From NCBI RefSeq assembly GCF_030247185.1, contig NC_080572.1, forward strand, positions 170,568,975-170,632,974: DNA of 64,000 bases, given 5' to 3'. The notes beneath the pieces were generated by a model. It was not told the DNA's origin. It did no database searches and saw nothing but the letters and a program-made list of their open reading frames with translations. Position numbers and translations under genes: made by a program. This DNA is from Malaya genurostris. Taxonomy: Eukaryota; Arthropoda; Insecta; Diptera; Culicidae. Below are positions 36,761-50,753 of the stretch, in pieces (position 1 is the first letter of the stretch; every line of letters begins with the position of its first letter).

Positions 36761-36778
36761 GGGGATCTCCTATAAAAG
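36761..36778 (+). promoter_or_regulatory. Orphan promoter-like element: GGGGATCTCC plus TATAAAAG
   Basis: A kB-like GGGGATCTCC directly abuts TATAAAAG. The only nearby downstream ATG (36833) opens just 11 codons. No gene is evident, so it may be chance or a relic. Confidence 0.25.
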
Positions 36779-38167
36779 ACGCAAGTCATTGGCTTTCGTT
36801 TAGCTTTCCACATAGGCAACAAACTTTCGAAAATGTTTAAAAACCAGGAAAGCAGCACTTTTTTATAGGTCAATCGTAGGAAAACCCCGGTGGATTTTTA
36901 TTATATCTCTCAGATACAATAACGTATATCGTTGATATCACTTACTAACGCGTACAAAGAATTATATTTTTAAAATGTGATGATAGAGTGAACATGTTTT
37001 CTAATTTTGTATTTTTGGTCATTTAAAATGAGCTCTTTTAAAACTGTTTTTATGAAGGAATTTATTGCATTTCCAATTTCCAGATAAATTTGCTTTTTGA
37101 CTTTTTTTCACATGTATTTAGATGACTTTTAACAACATGTTTTTTTTGTTCCAATGTGCAACGAGTATCTTAAACATTTGGTCATTTATGATTTCTTTAT
37201 TTATCATAAATGCAATTATTTAAATAAACAGTAATCAATGATCAATGATTCTACCTAATATTTGATTTGGGAACTAGAAAAATTATGAACAATCAGAAGG
37301 ATGTTCAAATTTTGAACGAATTTCATTAGGACTCCGGAGAAAAACTGTCATCCGCAGCGGGAGTCGGAAAAAAATTTTGAAGACAAAAATCGGTGTTTTG
37401 GAAGAACCGGGTATGTTTTTATCCGGTTTTTGCTTTCAAGATTTTTTGTCCGGTACTTGCAAAAAATATGTTCCGAAACGATGTTTTTTTTTTTAATGTG
37501 AGTTCAATTTCTGCTCTCAATCCAGGTGTTCGGTTTTTGCTCTTTATTCAGGTTTTGCATTCAAAAATACTCAAACGTGGTTCTTAGACTAAGTTGAACT
37601 GAACCGGTTTTTGAACTCAGCCGTTTATTCATACGTGAACTTTTACTGTTACGTGTTCTATTTAGAATGAGAGTGGAATGAGGTCTAGATTTTTGGCTAT
37701 GCTTAGTAATAATTTTAGTAGTATTGTTTCCGATACTACAACAATTGGTTGAAAGAAAGTCGAGTAATCGGCAAAATAACATGGTGACTCTACTCATGAG
37801 ATGGCCATAGAAATAATAATCCTATATGAATACAGATAGTTTATTTTTAAGAAAGATAAAAAAGTTAGTTACGAATACTTCTACCGCGCCTGTATTTATG
37901 AGGTTGTGCTTCACCTGTGTCAAATTTTGGGCAATTAACTTGTCGACCAAAAAGTTCCAGATTTGACAAAGAAAACAACATTTTATTTTCCCAAATTGTA
38001 ATTTTATTCAACCATCTATCCTTGAAGATCACTATTATTATTCCAACATTTCTACACCACATTTATACCACGATTTCTCCTGAACCTCAAAAAACATTTC
38101 ATTCTCTGAGCACAGAAAACAGTCACTGGTATATAAATCTGGCGAATATGGTGGATTTAGCCATCGT

Positions 38168-38393
38168 AACTACTTGTGACCCGGGTTGGCGGTTCAATGC
38201 ATAGGGCGCTGGTCTTACAAACCAGTTGTCATATGTTCGAGCCCCGACCTGGAAGGATTCGTAGTGAGTAGGATCGTAGAACCAGCCATGCAATGGTTCT
38301 GTACACTCTGAATCTTCTGCGAAGTCTGTTGAAACATAAGGTCAAATTCCACTACAGGAATGTAATACCAAGGCTTTGGCAACTACTTGTGAC
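38168..38393 (+). mobile_element. tRNA-derived SINE, intact, with 13-bp target duplication
   Basis: Body 38181-38380: CCGGGTTGGCGGTTCAATGC (box A area), ATGTTCGAGCCCCG (box B), ACCTGGAAGGATTCGTAGTG. Flanked by perfect AACTACTTGTGAC at 38168-38180 and 38381-38393, a young, complete retroposition. Confidence 0.88.
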
Positions 38394-38463
38394 ACGGTTC
38401 ATTGTAGCACTTTTTTCAGTCCTGCCATCTCGCTTTCGACATTTAAACGATCCAACAATGCTG

Positions 38464-38724
38464 TGTAACATTCCCTATTGACAGTTTTACAGTTTTGATT
38501 CTTGCCAAACAGAGTGCAAACCAGTTGTATTATTTTCAAGTGTAATATTCACTGCAGTGACTACCGAGAATCGTCTCGCAGTGTCGCAACATTGATTCAC
38601 TCCCGAACGAAAGATAATTCTTTCTTTTCCTAGAAGCTCATGAATCTTCCCTGCACTAGTTGCGAAATAACGTGTGTAGTGTGTCTTAATAAATATATTA
38701 GTAAATAAAAAAAAGTCATTACAC
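38464..38724 (+). repeat. Possible solo LTR
   Basis: Starts TGTAACATTCCC and ends CATTACA; AATAAATATATTAG lies near the end. No second LTR, primer site or gag/pol was found, so it is tentative. Confidence 0.25.
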
Positions 38725-39059
38725 GTTGGAAGCCACACCGGAAGTTAAGAAGGATGTCTTTATTAAACGCAAGAGATTTTCAATTAGTGATGCCATCTGT
38801 TGGTCAGATCGGGAACTTATTGACCGACGTGTTTGACAACAAAGGCATAGAATTTTGAATCAAACGCGTAATCGTGCGTGTTGTGACAAAATGTTTATGT
38901 TGAAGGACCTGAGCTAGACTACCTGATGCGCTTTAATTTCTTGTGGGTGTTTGAATCAACGTATGGAGTTCTTCTCTCTAGATTTTGAGTCTTGACAGCC
39001 ACCGCTGTCGACCGATGATGTCGGATTTCGCACATAGCAGATATACCGGTATGAAGTGA

Positions 39060-39262
39060 ACATTATTTTTTACTTGCCAGACTTAGCCCCATCCGTCAAC
39101 CTTCTCGTTGTTCCGTTGTGTTACACACTTTCTGAGCAGCTAGCGCTTCAATTACTCCTGAATTTTACAAGAATGGCTCATCATGCGGTTCAACACCAAA
39201 AGCAGTCAATAGTAGGCTATCAATATGACAAAAATGTGTAGAAAGCGATGGAAAAAATTTCG
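39060..39262 (+). pseudogene. Mariner transposase C-terminal fragment
   Basis: Across two frames it reads LPDLAPS, then PEFYKNGSS and QKCVESDGKNFE, the typical end of mariner transposases. No upstream core. Confidence 0.45.
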
Positions 39263-39263
39263 A

Positions 39264-41010
39264 ATGAAATAACTTCAACGGTTCACTTGCAAATAATGTG
39301 TTTTCATTAAAAGACAGAAACTAATTAGGATTACACCAGGTACAATTGAGTCTTGGAAATTTCCCAATTATAGTATAAAGAATATATTCAGTACATTCAC
39401 TAAGCGAATAGTTATCTCCCGGATTTGGTTGATCCGATTCTCACAAACACAAACTTTCAGATGAAAGGTCTCGTGGTCTCATACAGAATTCCTGAATTCT
39501 ATCCGAATCCGACTTTCGGTTCCTGAGTTATAGGGTAAAGTGTTAAGTGGTAAAGTGTACACCGTCACTTGAAGCGGTGAAAAAACCTAAAAAGTTTTCT
39601 AAACTGGACTTAAAACTACTCAAATCGATAGCCATTATCAGTAGGCAACTAAACAAACTGATTCCGGCTATTCTGGTTCCCGGTCTTCGATTAACGACGG
39701 GAGATAATAGTCATATGCTCAAAAATGGAACCTACTCACTTTTTCAGAGATTGCAGAACCGATATTCCCAATCTGCATATTTTCGGACTCAATAAAAAAA
39801 TTTAAACCGTCATTTAGAGTACGATGTCAAAAGTGTACAAGATCTTCAAAATTTGAATAAAAACTAGTAGGATTTGTACGTCACATTAGTAGGATTTGTA
39901 CGTCACATTAGATTATACCAGTTCCCGGGTTCCGGTGCCGGAAGTACCTACTATAGTGGAACTTACTTTATCTTGTACTTCATTCTGAAGATTACAATAG
40001 TTAATACACAAACAATCCCTTCATTTATTTCAAAAATCGGACAGAAACATTTTGAATAAATACTACATGCAGAGATAAAAATGTAAATATAACCAGATTT
40101 GTGTTTTACGCAAATTTTTTTTTGCTGCTTGAAACTGCAAAACATTTTAATCAATTTTATTCAGTGGGTTAGTTTGATTCAAACGACATTTTAATGAAAA
40201 CAACAAATATTTTCTTGTGCGTTTCTGTCAATTTCTTGACAAACAATTGCACAGTAAATTAAATTCGAAATTTTTTTTAAAAATGAACGAACTTTAGATA
40301 AAGTTAAGAATTGTTGCGCTTTAAATTCACAAACTTTTTATTTGAAATAAATTACCTTAAACTTAGCTATTTCAACTAACGCTTTTGTTTGTTGAAATCA
40401 TAATTTTTTTGTTCATTTTTAAGAATAAAATTATTTCTTTCAAATTAATTTACTAGGTAGTGTTTTATACTTCTTTTAATTCGTTTTAAAATTCCTTAAA
40501 AACAATTTTTTTTAAATTTTGCAATTTTTTAAAACATTTAGCCTTTTCGTCATTGCCGTTGTTATATGGTCGAATTATTCACATACCACAATTCGGTTCA
40601 ATGCTACATTAGTCCGGCCAAAATAATCATTTTTGAGATTTGTTTTTCAGAACAACGTGCAACAAAATAAATTCAAATATTTTGCATGATAAAAAGTATC
40701 ATTCGAACAGCATTTTGTATTTTTTATTGAGAAATAAGTCGGTGAAGAAGTCTTTTTGAGAACGCTTCTTAAAAATCATGATTTGCGGAGTCCACTGTAT
40801 CTTAGTGTAGACTAATCAGAAGTGAACAAATCAGAGCAGCATAGATAGAGTAGAAGTTGTTTTAGACTCCAACGTTTCTGATTGATTTTTTTTAATTTTT
40901 GGTGGTTGTTCAAAGTGAAAACTATGATTTTTCATGAAAAATTCCGCCATTTTGTTGCTGTAAAACATCCCCAAAGTAACAAACAACGAAAAGGAAAACG
41001 TTAGGGTCTG
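39264..41010. other. Intergenic with one module and a short duplication
   Basis: A modular-repeat module at 39410-39540; a 21-bp direct duplication containing GTAGGATTTGTACGTCACAT at about 39869-39911. The rest is AT-rich, with no gene. Confidence 0.45.
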
Positions 41011-41013
41011 GTT

Positions 41014-42003
<990 letters not shown>

Positions 42004-42202
42004 AGGAATTACATAGATGTATAGGTGATCAGTCGACGACAACAAATATGACACTCAGCATTCACATCTCTCGATTATGAACCGAATGAGCAGTACACAG
42101 TTCATTTCGAAGACTCTAATATGTAACAAAGAATTAACATATAGGCTATAGACGAGAAAATCAATTATAAGAGCGTTTTGATTATAAATTGAATGACTAA
42201 AA

Positions 42203-43499
42203 TAGAGCTGTGCGCCGATCAAAATTGTCAACATCGGCGGCTGAAACGTCTTTTTGACCAGCGGCGGCGGCGAATCGGCGTGACGCCATTTCCTGAAAAC
42301 ATCGGCGGCGGAGGCGGCGCGATTCGGCGTAATCAATTATAAACATATTAAAAATTATAATATTGATTCACACAGGACAATTTCTCTATCTTATTGTTTT
42401 GTCGACCTACAATCAAAGATCCTAATGTTTATGTGATCCATTAAAGCCAACGTAGTGAATAGAGATGGTAAATGGTTTCGAATGCATCGAATTAGAAGAG
42501 AAATTGAGATGAGTATAAGTGCGATTATTTGGAGATGGTTGACTATTGTTTAAATAAATATTTCATTCATATACAAAGGTTTTTTTTTTATTATGAGCAA
42601 GAAACATGAAGTTTTATTCGGAACTATTTTTCAAACCGCTTTTTACATAGTTGATAATTATCATGTATAAAAATCGTTTTATCAACTCAAAAAATAAGTA
42701 TATCTTTTTCGTACGTATGTAATTAACATAAAATCGATTTGGTGCTCAAATTCATTCAGATATCAAAAATAATATCAAATTAACAAATTCAAATTTTAAT
42801 TACTTCACATTTGTAACGATTTCTTATAAAAACGGGTAAATTCATTTGAAAAGTCATAGTAGAAGTAGAAGAAAATGTTTTTACTTTGAGTTAGTAACGT
42901 TGATCTTAATTTATTGTGCGAAAACTAACGTTTATTTAGAATGGAGCATGAAACTTTGTTCAATACCATTTTTCAAATGCCCGGAAATAACAAATAAAGT
43001 ATCCAAAATAAATGGTACTCGATCGCTAAACATTCTAGTACCCGAGAAATCAACACTTTACTGGTTTCTAAAAAAAATGTAATCCGAAAAAACCTAACAT
43101 TATTTATTTTTTTCGGAAAAACTCTTCTTTTCTTGGTTCCATTTTTCATTTTCAGATGTCGCGACCGATAATGTTGCGATAATGTGCCAATAGCTCAAAA
43201 CCTTTTAAATAAAGACAGAAAACAGACTTTGAATCAAATGACATTGGCTTCGGTTGACATCGGTACTACTGATTTTCAGTATAAGTAGGAGGAAAGTGAC
43301 TGTACTGCAATTTTCAATGAATTTTCATGAAAACTGTAAACAATTTTCCACATTGATCAAATCATTTTTTCGGCTGATGTAATATTATCGGCGGCACGAT
43401 TAAAATGGGATAACCGGCGCGCTGATCATCTTTTTCTTAAATTGGCGGCGTGTCGAAATTATCGGCGGCGGCGGCGTGGCGCGGCGGCGCACAGCTCTA
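42203..43499. mobile_element. hAT-like nonautonomous element with CGG-rich ends
   Basis: Inverted ends TAGAGCTGTGCGCCG and CGGCGCACAGCTCTA; CTAAAA flanks both sides (42197-42202, 43500-43505). Both subterminal regions are dense in CGGCGG/GCGGCG; the interior is AT-rich without a transposase. Confidence 0.75.
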
Positions 43500-44639
43500 C
43501 TAAAAAGACCGTTTAAAATAACATGCATAAATATGTCTCCCTAATATTAGTTTTTATAAAATATTCATAGTTTATAACCATCCATAGTAAGTGTCTGTTT
43601 GACTAGCGAGCAAAACGTGTCGTAAGGCCACATCACGATGATTCTTTCAATTCGTGCGGTTGAAAAATTTGCGCACTTTATTTTGGTACTGAATTTCATC
43701 ATTCATATGAAACATTTAAAACCCTAAAATTTCGAGTTACCTCTTGCTACTGAAAATTTTATCATAAATTGCTGAACATATTTCTGATGGTATGGAGAAG
43801 AAATTATGTTCCTGCCTTGAATACAACTAGAGTTAAGTTCTACCTATTCTTGTACAGGGTAAATTTTTAAAAATCTTCAAGGCTGTGTTTAAGAACTGTT
43901 AAAATTTGTAGGTCTTGCTAGATGATGACTAAATGAACCGATATTGGCAATATTGATCCCTAGACTTCGGTTTCGGAAGTACCGGAAATTATAGTCAAAT
44001 GTTCCAAAACGGAAATCACACCCTTGTTTTCAATAGATGATTTAACTGATTTTAATAAATTTAGATTCTAATGAAGGGTGTTGTTGAAAAACTAATTTTA
44101 AATGGGAAAATGAAAAATAATTATTCAAAGTGTTGGCCGTTGCTTTCTTCTTTGTTGGCCATTGCATTGCTCAACAAGCATTCGATGCGACTCTGCAGCA
44201 CTTATCTTCAGATGAAATCAAAATAACAATAATTTCCACAAGTCATCACTTTCTGGTACAATATTCGACATTTTTAATACAAAAAAATATATGATATTGT
44301 TTGTTCATTGACTTGATGTATAATAAACATGTTTGGCGGATGTCATACCAACCTAACAAAACAAAAAAAATCTCGTTTACATCCAATGTTCATTATCGAC
44401 ACAACCTGATAAATGATTGAAATATCAGAACCGTCGCACAGTAGAGAAAAACAGACCAGAAACGCGACGATATGCATGATACAGCTGACCACAAAGTACT
44501 TTTTGATGTAAAATGATCAGTACAAACGCTATCATGCTTATTTTACCCCAACATCCCTTTTTTACTGTGTTGTATTCAAGTTTAACTATATAACATTAAA
44601 CCGAAGTACTTGCAGAAGAACGAATAGATTATTTCTGAT

Positions 44640-45790
44640 GTAAAAAAGTCTAACAAATCGATTGCATATAGTTTTAATTACAGGAGTGAATTCGTTGTAC
44701 CATTTTACCCCAATTCTTTTCTAGTTATAATATCCAATTGAAATATGATATACAATCCAAAAGCAGATCCAATACGATCTATCAATATTGATTCATATTA
44801 CAAAAATACAAAACATCTGTGATCCAAATAAATACAATGGGAGTGACAGTAGTAGCATGTTTAACCCGTTTTACCCCAATTTATTTCATAAACCGTATCA
44901 TTGGTTAAATTTTCTTTCGTATTCCGAAAGGAGGCTGATTGCGGTTGATGAAAATCGAGTGATATTACGAAGAAAGACTTAAAAATAAGATTACAAATGG
45001 ATTCAAAGACCGCACGAATGTTGTTCTACCGTTTTACCTTAATTTATTTCATAAGTCGTATTTCTGGTTTAACTTTTTTTCGAATACCGCAAGGAGGCAG
45101 ATTGCAGTTAATTAAAATCGATTGATATCATGTAGAAAGCTCTAAAAGTAGAGTACAAATAGTTTCAATGGCCGCACGAATCTTGTTATACCGTTTTATG
45201 CTAATTTATTCTTTAACTGAGTCTTTTAATAAATATTGATCTACAATCCAGAAGCAGATCCAATATGAACTATCAATATTAGTCCATATTACGTAGAAAA
45301 CTCCCGTGGTCCAATAACACATATTGGGAATGACAATCCAGCCCGTTTAACCCTTAATACTTCAATTTAGTTTATAAATTGTATCTCTGGTTAAACTTTC
45401 TATGGTTCTTTTTGAACCAGAAATACGACTTATGAAATAAATTGGGGTAAAATAGTATAACAAGATTCGTGCGGTCATTGAACCTATTTGTAATCTTATA
45501 TTTAGGACTTTCTTCGTGATATCAATCGATTTTAATCAACCGCATTTAGCCTCCTATCGGAATGCGAAAGAAAGTTCACTCGGAGATACAACTCATAAAA
45601 TGAATTGAGGTAAAGAGGGTTAAACGGACTAGTACTGTCATTCCGATTGTGTGTGCTTGGATCACTGAAGTTTTCTACGTAATATGGACCACATTGGATC
45701 TGCTTCGGAATTGTAAATCTGAATTTAGAATAAAATTACGTTTGTGGGAAAATTGGGGTAAAACGATGTAGCATGAATCATGCGATCATG
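44640..45790. repeat. Tandem-plus-inverted repeat array
   Basis: Units containing TTTTACCCCAATTTATTTCA, AGGAGGCTGATTGCGG and AGATCCAATACGATC-like segments recur two to three times forward (44640-45400), then in reverse (45415-45780, ATTGGGGTAAAA, CCGCATTTAGCCTCC). Confidence 0.65.
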
Positions 45791-45821
45791 AAAACTACCT
45801 GTTAACTATTGTTTGATGTTA

Positions 45822-47088
45822 TAGGGAAACGGCTACCTATTTCATCTAAGCTCCTACTTCTATCCATCCCTTCATCTCATAACTTTGAACATGAATCATA
45901 TCTTTTAACGTACCTGAATTAAACTGTAAAATGTTTCAAAATGTTTATTTAAGCTATTGTCACACTGTCTCATTAAAAAAAATAGTTTTAAATCCTTCAG
46001 TGATCGTTTTTGTTCCATTTCAAATAAACTCACTTTTCAATTTAGGATACATTTTCGTCTTAAGTTTTACAGTTCGTCGCGTTTCTGAATATTTAATGAT
46101 CGATTCGTCTCGAAACAAAATCACTATTTCACATAATTACACCACTATTGAATGTTGCATGACTTCATAAATAGTAATGTTCACTTGTTACTTGTATAAT
46201 TATCAATTAAAAACTTATAAAATTACCCACTAAGCAATAAAAGTCATCAAAACTGTGAGATGAACTTCTTCACATAATTCACTTGATTGCGCTTTGTTTT
46301 CATCTCATTTAGTATCGCAAGGTTGCCAAGTTTTCACCTAATGTTATAAAACAGAAATTTTTTTCCTTCTTTGAATTGTCATCAATAAGTATTTTTTTGG
46401 TATCCGTGACATTGGTTCAACTGTATTATGTATATTTATTTATCAATGAAACAGTTTCGGCTTCGAATATTACAGAAAGAGCGTATTGAATTCTAATATA
46501 ATAACCATTGTGACAAATCTAGTAGCACTGGTTTAATTCCGATATTTGTCAACATAACGATGTTAAGTGTGTGTGTTTCATCGGATATCCATCTAAGCTG
46601 TTTCAAAGGGCCATTCCAGATTAACCTTACAGAACAGTAAACTTACAGTTTGAACATAGAACGAAAGGAAACGAAAAAAAGTCGAAATGATTCCAAACTG
46701 GTTTTACAAATATTCTGTGTTGTCTCACGGTTGGCATTAGGCCCTTTTAAGAAGAATATTTAAATTTTGAACCTGAGAGTGTAATAGTGCAATATTTTAT
46801 TTTGATTGATATCGTCATCGCTCATTAATAGGGCGAAAATAGAACCAACGATAGGATGAATAAAAATCTATTGAGATGAAATTAGGAACAGAGTAGTTAA
46901 CAAATCATAAGTGTTTTTAGCTGTTTTATGAATATTAGTTTAATTTCCAAGAAATGTGAATCAATTCTCAATGTGGAGAAAGGGGAATGAAGCAGAAATA
47001 TGAAATAGTTATAGTGATTCTAATGGCTAAATCGGGGTTTTGAGGCAACGTCCTTACGAATGAGATGAAATAGAAGGGCGTTGTCCTA
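45822..47088 (+). mobile_element. 1.27-kb element, TAGGG-AACGG ends (copy 1)
   Basis: Ends TAGGGAAACGGCTACCTATT and AGATGAAATAGAAGGGCG...TCCTA are inverted. Interior AT-rich without long coding frames. Copy 2 at 53622-55032 is in inverse orientation. Confidence 0.7.
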
Positions 47089-47099
47089 TGCGAAACATA

Positions 47100-49030
47100 G
47101 AACTGTCTTGTGTAACCATAGTTGGTCCATACACCGATCAGTAGAACTTTTTTTCTGTAAATTCATGGAAGAAGTTGATCTGGGAAAAAACAGAATACAG
47201 CTTTTTGCGGTCGTTCTTATTAAAACAATCCATTTATCGAGTGTCATGTGTACTTTCCGATTAGTCGAAATTTTTTAGTTTCACAGTTAGTCTTCGAAGT
47301 AAAGTCAAAAACGTGCTTAATATACCTAGCAGTGAGATGATACCTTTTTTATCAATCCGCATGTGTTTATTGCATGAATATTCTTCGGTGTTTTAGTTCT
47401 CATGACATTTTAATGACCGTCGTTTTAAGCGGATTTGAGATTTTAATCACTCATTACTCTGTGATGTCGAAACTGCAAATCGGATCGAATTTGAATCTAA
47501 AAGTGTAACAATCGATTAAACATTCCATGATATGTCGAAGTAATTTCCACTTTAGAGTTTACGGTAACTTCCAGAGCCGGTATTCAGGAACCAGCATAAT
47601 CCAACCCGATTCGTATGGCCATATGACGAATAAATTGCAATATTTTTGAGTCCAACTTTAAAGCTTTTCGTGATTGTCATCTTCTATATCGCTTTGAATT
47701 TTAAAAATTCATCTTCCTACAATTCCAGAATCGGAAGTCAGAATTGGATAAAATTGGATTTATTTTAATTTGAACTTTTGTTTCTGAAATTCGATTTGGC
47801 TTTTTTTTTAGAAAACGATTGAGCTTTGAGAAACGATTCGATACTGGAACCGCTATTCGGAATTCGGTGTAGCCGAAGTCAGACAAATTCACCTAAGTAG
47901 CTATATAATTAACATTTGTTTCAAAATGTTTGAAAATCAATGTAGATATCTTTGAGGAATCGTAGTGCGAATTAAATTTTTGAGTGCCTTCCTAAACGAA
48001 AACTGTATACAACCAAAAATGAAATAAGTTTATTTGGTTATCGACTATCCAAATCTGCTAACCCGATAAACCTGATTAGTTTATGTGAAATAGACATTTT
48101 TATACTAATCACCCTGTATCTCCGAAACCGGAAGTTGGATCTGACTGAAAAACAAGATGTTTTATAGAATCTTAAAACTTTTCATTTGAATCTTAGATGA
48201 TTCTTAGATTTCATTTGAATCTTAGATCGGTTCTGCCATCTACGAGAAAAATGAGTTACACAGTTTTAATTTCGTTTCACATATCATCCTGTAGTTCCGG
48301 AACCAGAGGTCGGAACCAAACATAATTCAGGAACCTTGTTTGGGAGTATACGACTTTCCATATGAATCTGAGTTTGTAGAAAACGTTTGAGTCATCTCTG
48401 AAAAAAATTGAGTGAAATTATTTGTCACACACGCATTTGCTGATCTCGACGAACTGATTCAAATGGTATATGGCTGTTATGTTCTTCCAGCATTTATTGC
48501 TGTAAGTAGTTTAAATCAATATAATTATGGTATTGATTTCAACTCGAAAATTCTGCCATCATCTAGTTTACACATGTCACATTCGAACGATTATGTTGCC
48601 AAAAACGAACCGTGCTAGAATCGGTCCGAAGCAAAATATCATCCTGTACACAGTCTTTTGGGTACTTAGAAACAAATGTATGTAACCGTATAAAACATCG
48701 TATTTTATGTTGCTTCCAAGCATTTCTTTGCCAGACAGCGCTCAAAACTTCTACTGCTGGAATAAGGGAAAAAGTCGCTTACACAAAAATTTCGATATCT
48801 CCGTTGAATATGGACGGATTTTAACAATCTATGGCTTGTTGGAGAGGTATTACCGTGCGGAATATAAGTCTGAAAATATACTCTATTTTCAAGGTCAATT
48901 GTGATAGATACTGATGAAAATTTTGACATCAAACTTTGTATAACTCGAAAAGTAAACATCCGAACTTAAAACCATTCAATAGCGTTCAGGGTGACGGGGA
49001 GACCTTACATTTGCGACCTGTGTTGATCTG
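47100..49030 (-). repeat. Decayed modules of the modular repeat
   Basis: Reverse-strand modules near 47560-47800, 48110-48180 and 48290-48400 (CCGAAACCGGAAGTTGGATC). No gene supported. Confidence 0.45.
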
Positions 49031-49039
49031 AGATCTCGA

Positions 49040-49215
49040 CCTCTTAGTTGACAACACACATACAGGCACACACATACACACACGGACATTTGCTCAGTTC
49101 GTCGAGCTGAATCGATTGGTATATGACATTCGGCCCTCCGGGCCTCGGAAAATGTTTCTAAAGTTTGAGCGAATTCTAACCTATTTGTATGTTTATAAAA
49201 AAAGGCAAAAAAGAG
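49040..49215 (-). repeat. Modular repeat 5' end, reverse
   Basis: CACACATACACACACGGACA then TTCGTCGAGCTGAATCG and CGGCCCTCCGGGCCTCGG, the reversed core with its GT tract. Confidence 0.7.
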
Positions 49216-49936
49216 AAATTGGAGCAAAACGGGCATCACAGTGATTTTTGCGGATCTTCTATCATCAATCGATTCTACGGTAAATTTTGACAAAAAATAT
49301 TAACTTTGAAAATATTTGCTTAGGTTTTTTTTTAAATTATTCATCAAAGTCGCGTATTTTTTCATTTGAAATGTCCAGGCAAAACACGTAAAAATAATTT
49401 TTTAAATGTTTTAATATAATAGTCATGCTATTTGGTGGCTATAGAAACTAACTTCGTCTATAATCGTTTCTGAGTGCAATTCCGGACGTACCGGTCAAAA
49501 TGTCTAGAATGGATTTTGTATCAATTAACGATAATGAATAAACAATTGTAGTACCACTTGGAGAATAAAAATAGAATTTGCTTCTTTTCTTTATCATGCA
49601 CACAATATATTTTCAAAAAGAGGGTATCAAAAGTAGAATAAGTGACTATGTGAATTCACTGAAATGAGTTCTGTGATATAGAAAACGATATTCTATCAGG
49701 TTGATAAGTACATTTTAATTGTAAAAAATATCATTTGTTTAAATACAAACATCTTAATTAATATTATAGTTACATTCAAATAATAAATGTAATCAAAGTC
49801 TTAAAACAGAACACATTTCTTAACAAGTGGGATCACCGACCACTGAGATTTAAAAATTCACTAACATCATACTGACTAGATGAGATCACGTTGTTTTTAC
49901 TTAAATAGATTGTTTTCTAGCACTTCAGGTGTTCAT

Positions 49937-50386
49937 TCAAGTAGCACTACGAAGCAGTTTAATTTTATTTAAATGTTTGAAATCACTATTCCGCCGTTTT
50001 TTCTTAGGTGGTCCATGCTTTGATTTTAGAGTTGTAGATGTAGGATTGTGCTTTTCCAATTTCCGGACACTCGAAACAGACTCGAAACTAGCGAAATCCA
50101 AACCTACGTCATCTGAGATGGAATTAGCCAAGTCAAATATTTCAAGAAGATTCTGCAAATGAACGCATCGAATTTGAGAATGTAACGAATACAATTATGA
50201 AATTTTGAGAATATTTACCTCTTCATCAAGTAACGGCCTTGCTTTACCGGCTATCACCGACGGAACTCGAACAGCGTTGCTAGTAGTTTTGTTCGGAGCA
50301 TCGATAATATTTGGTATTGGGGTAGCTTGATTTACACAAAATACCGAGAGGAAGATCGCAAATACAATTTGTTTAGAGTTATTCAT
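49937..50386 (-). CDS. Small secreted protein, paralogue family member 3, basic tail (two exons)
   Basis: Function is not recognised. Exon 1 is 50386-50219 (56 codons), the intron is 50218-50153 (66 nt, GTAAAT...TTTGCAG, phase 0) and exon 2 is 50152-49937 (71 codons plus stop), giving 127 aa. Signal peptide is about residues 1-21 (QIVFAIFLSVFCVNQA). The mature start ATPIPNIIDAP closely matches member 2, followed by block A VPSVIAGKARPLLDEE. Exon 2 has block B EIFDLANSISDDV, then a long Ser/Lys-rich tail with a strongly basic stretch PPKKKRRNSDFKHLNKIK. The tail could be a cationic peptide or could be cut at the basic run; this is inference. The first ATG of the leader (ATG immediately followed by TGA) forms a minimal upstream ORF, and the ATG at 50386 is the likely start. 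TATA box at 50467-50472. Confidence 0.87.
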
Positions 50387-50466
50387 TTTTATCACATTCG
50401 TTTAAACAAAACGATCAATAGACTAAAGCCCGGAAACTGTCGCGAAATTTCAACAAACAGTTCATT

Positions 50467-50472
50467 TTTATA
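50467..50472 (-). promoter_or_regulatory. TATA box of secreted-peptide gene 3
   Basis: TATAAA on the minus strand, with ACAGTT beginning 32 bases downstream at 50440, the same spacing and initiator as gene 2. Leader to the ATG is about 52 nt. Confidence 0.65.
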
Positions 50473-50753
50473 CTGGTCACTATCAATGCTTGCAAGCGAG
50501 CGCCTGCAAACAGATGATAGGGAATGAAAAACCAGTTTACTCGTCTTTCACGTTCGCTGGTAATGGGAAAAGACGATAGTGATCAATGCTGCTTTTAGCT
50601 CCCTTATGTGATCGATTCAAAATTTCCAGAAAGTTGGCTTATTTCCGACTGGTTGTAAATTGCCTACACGTGATTGTCGTTCGTTTGACGTTCGTTTTGA
50701 TGGAGGTACCCATTACTTTTCATAAGGTAGGTTTGTCAAGAGCGCATATATAC

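Noticed and set aside
38487..38738. 83-codon minus-strand frame at 38.5 kb
   Set aside because: Lies over the possible solo LTR; no recognisable domain and no splice or promoter support.
50195..50395. Longer start at 50395 for gene 3
   Set aside because: The codon there is GTG, not ATG; the real ATG is at 50386.
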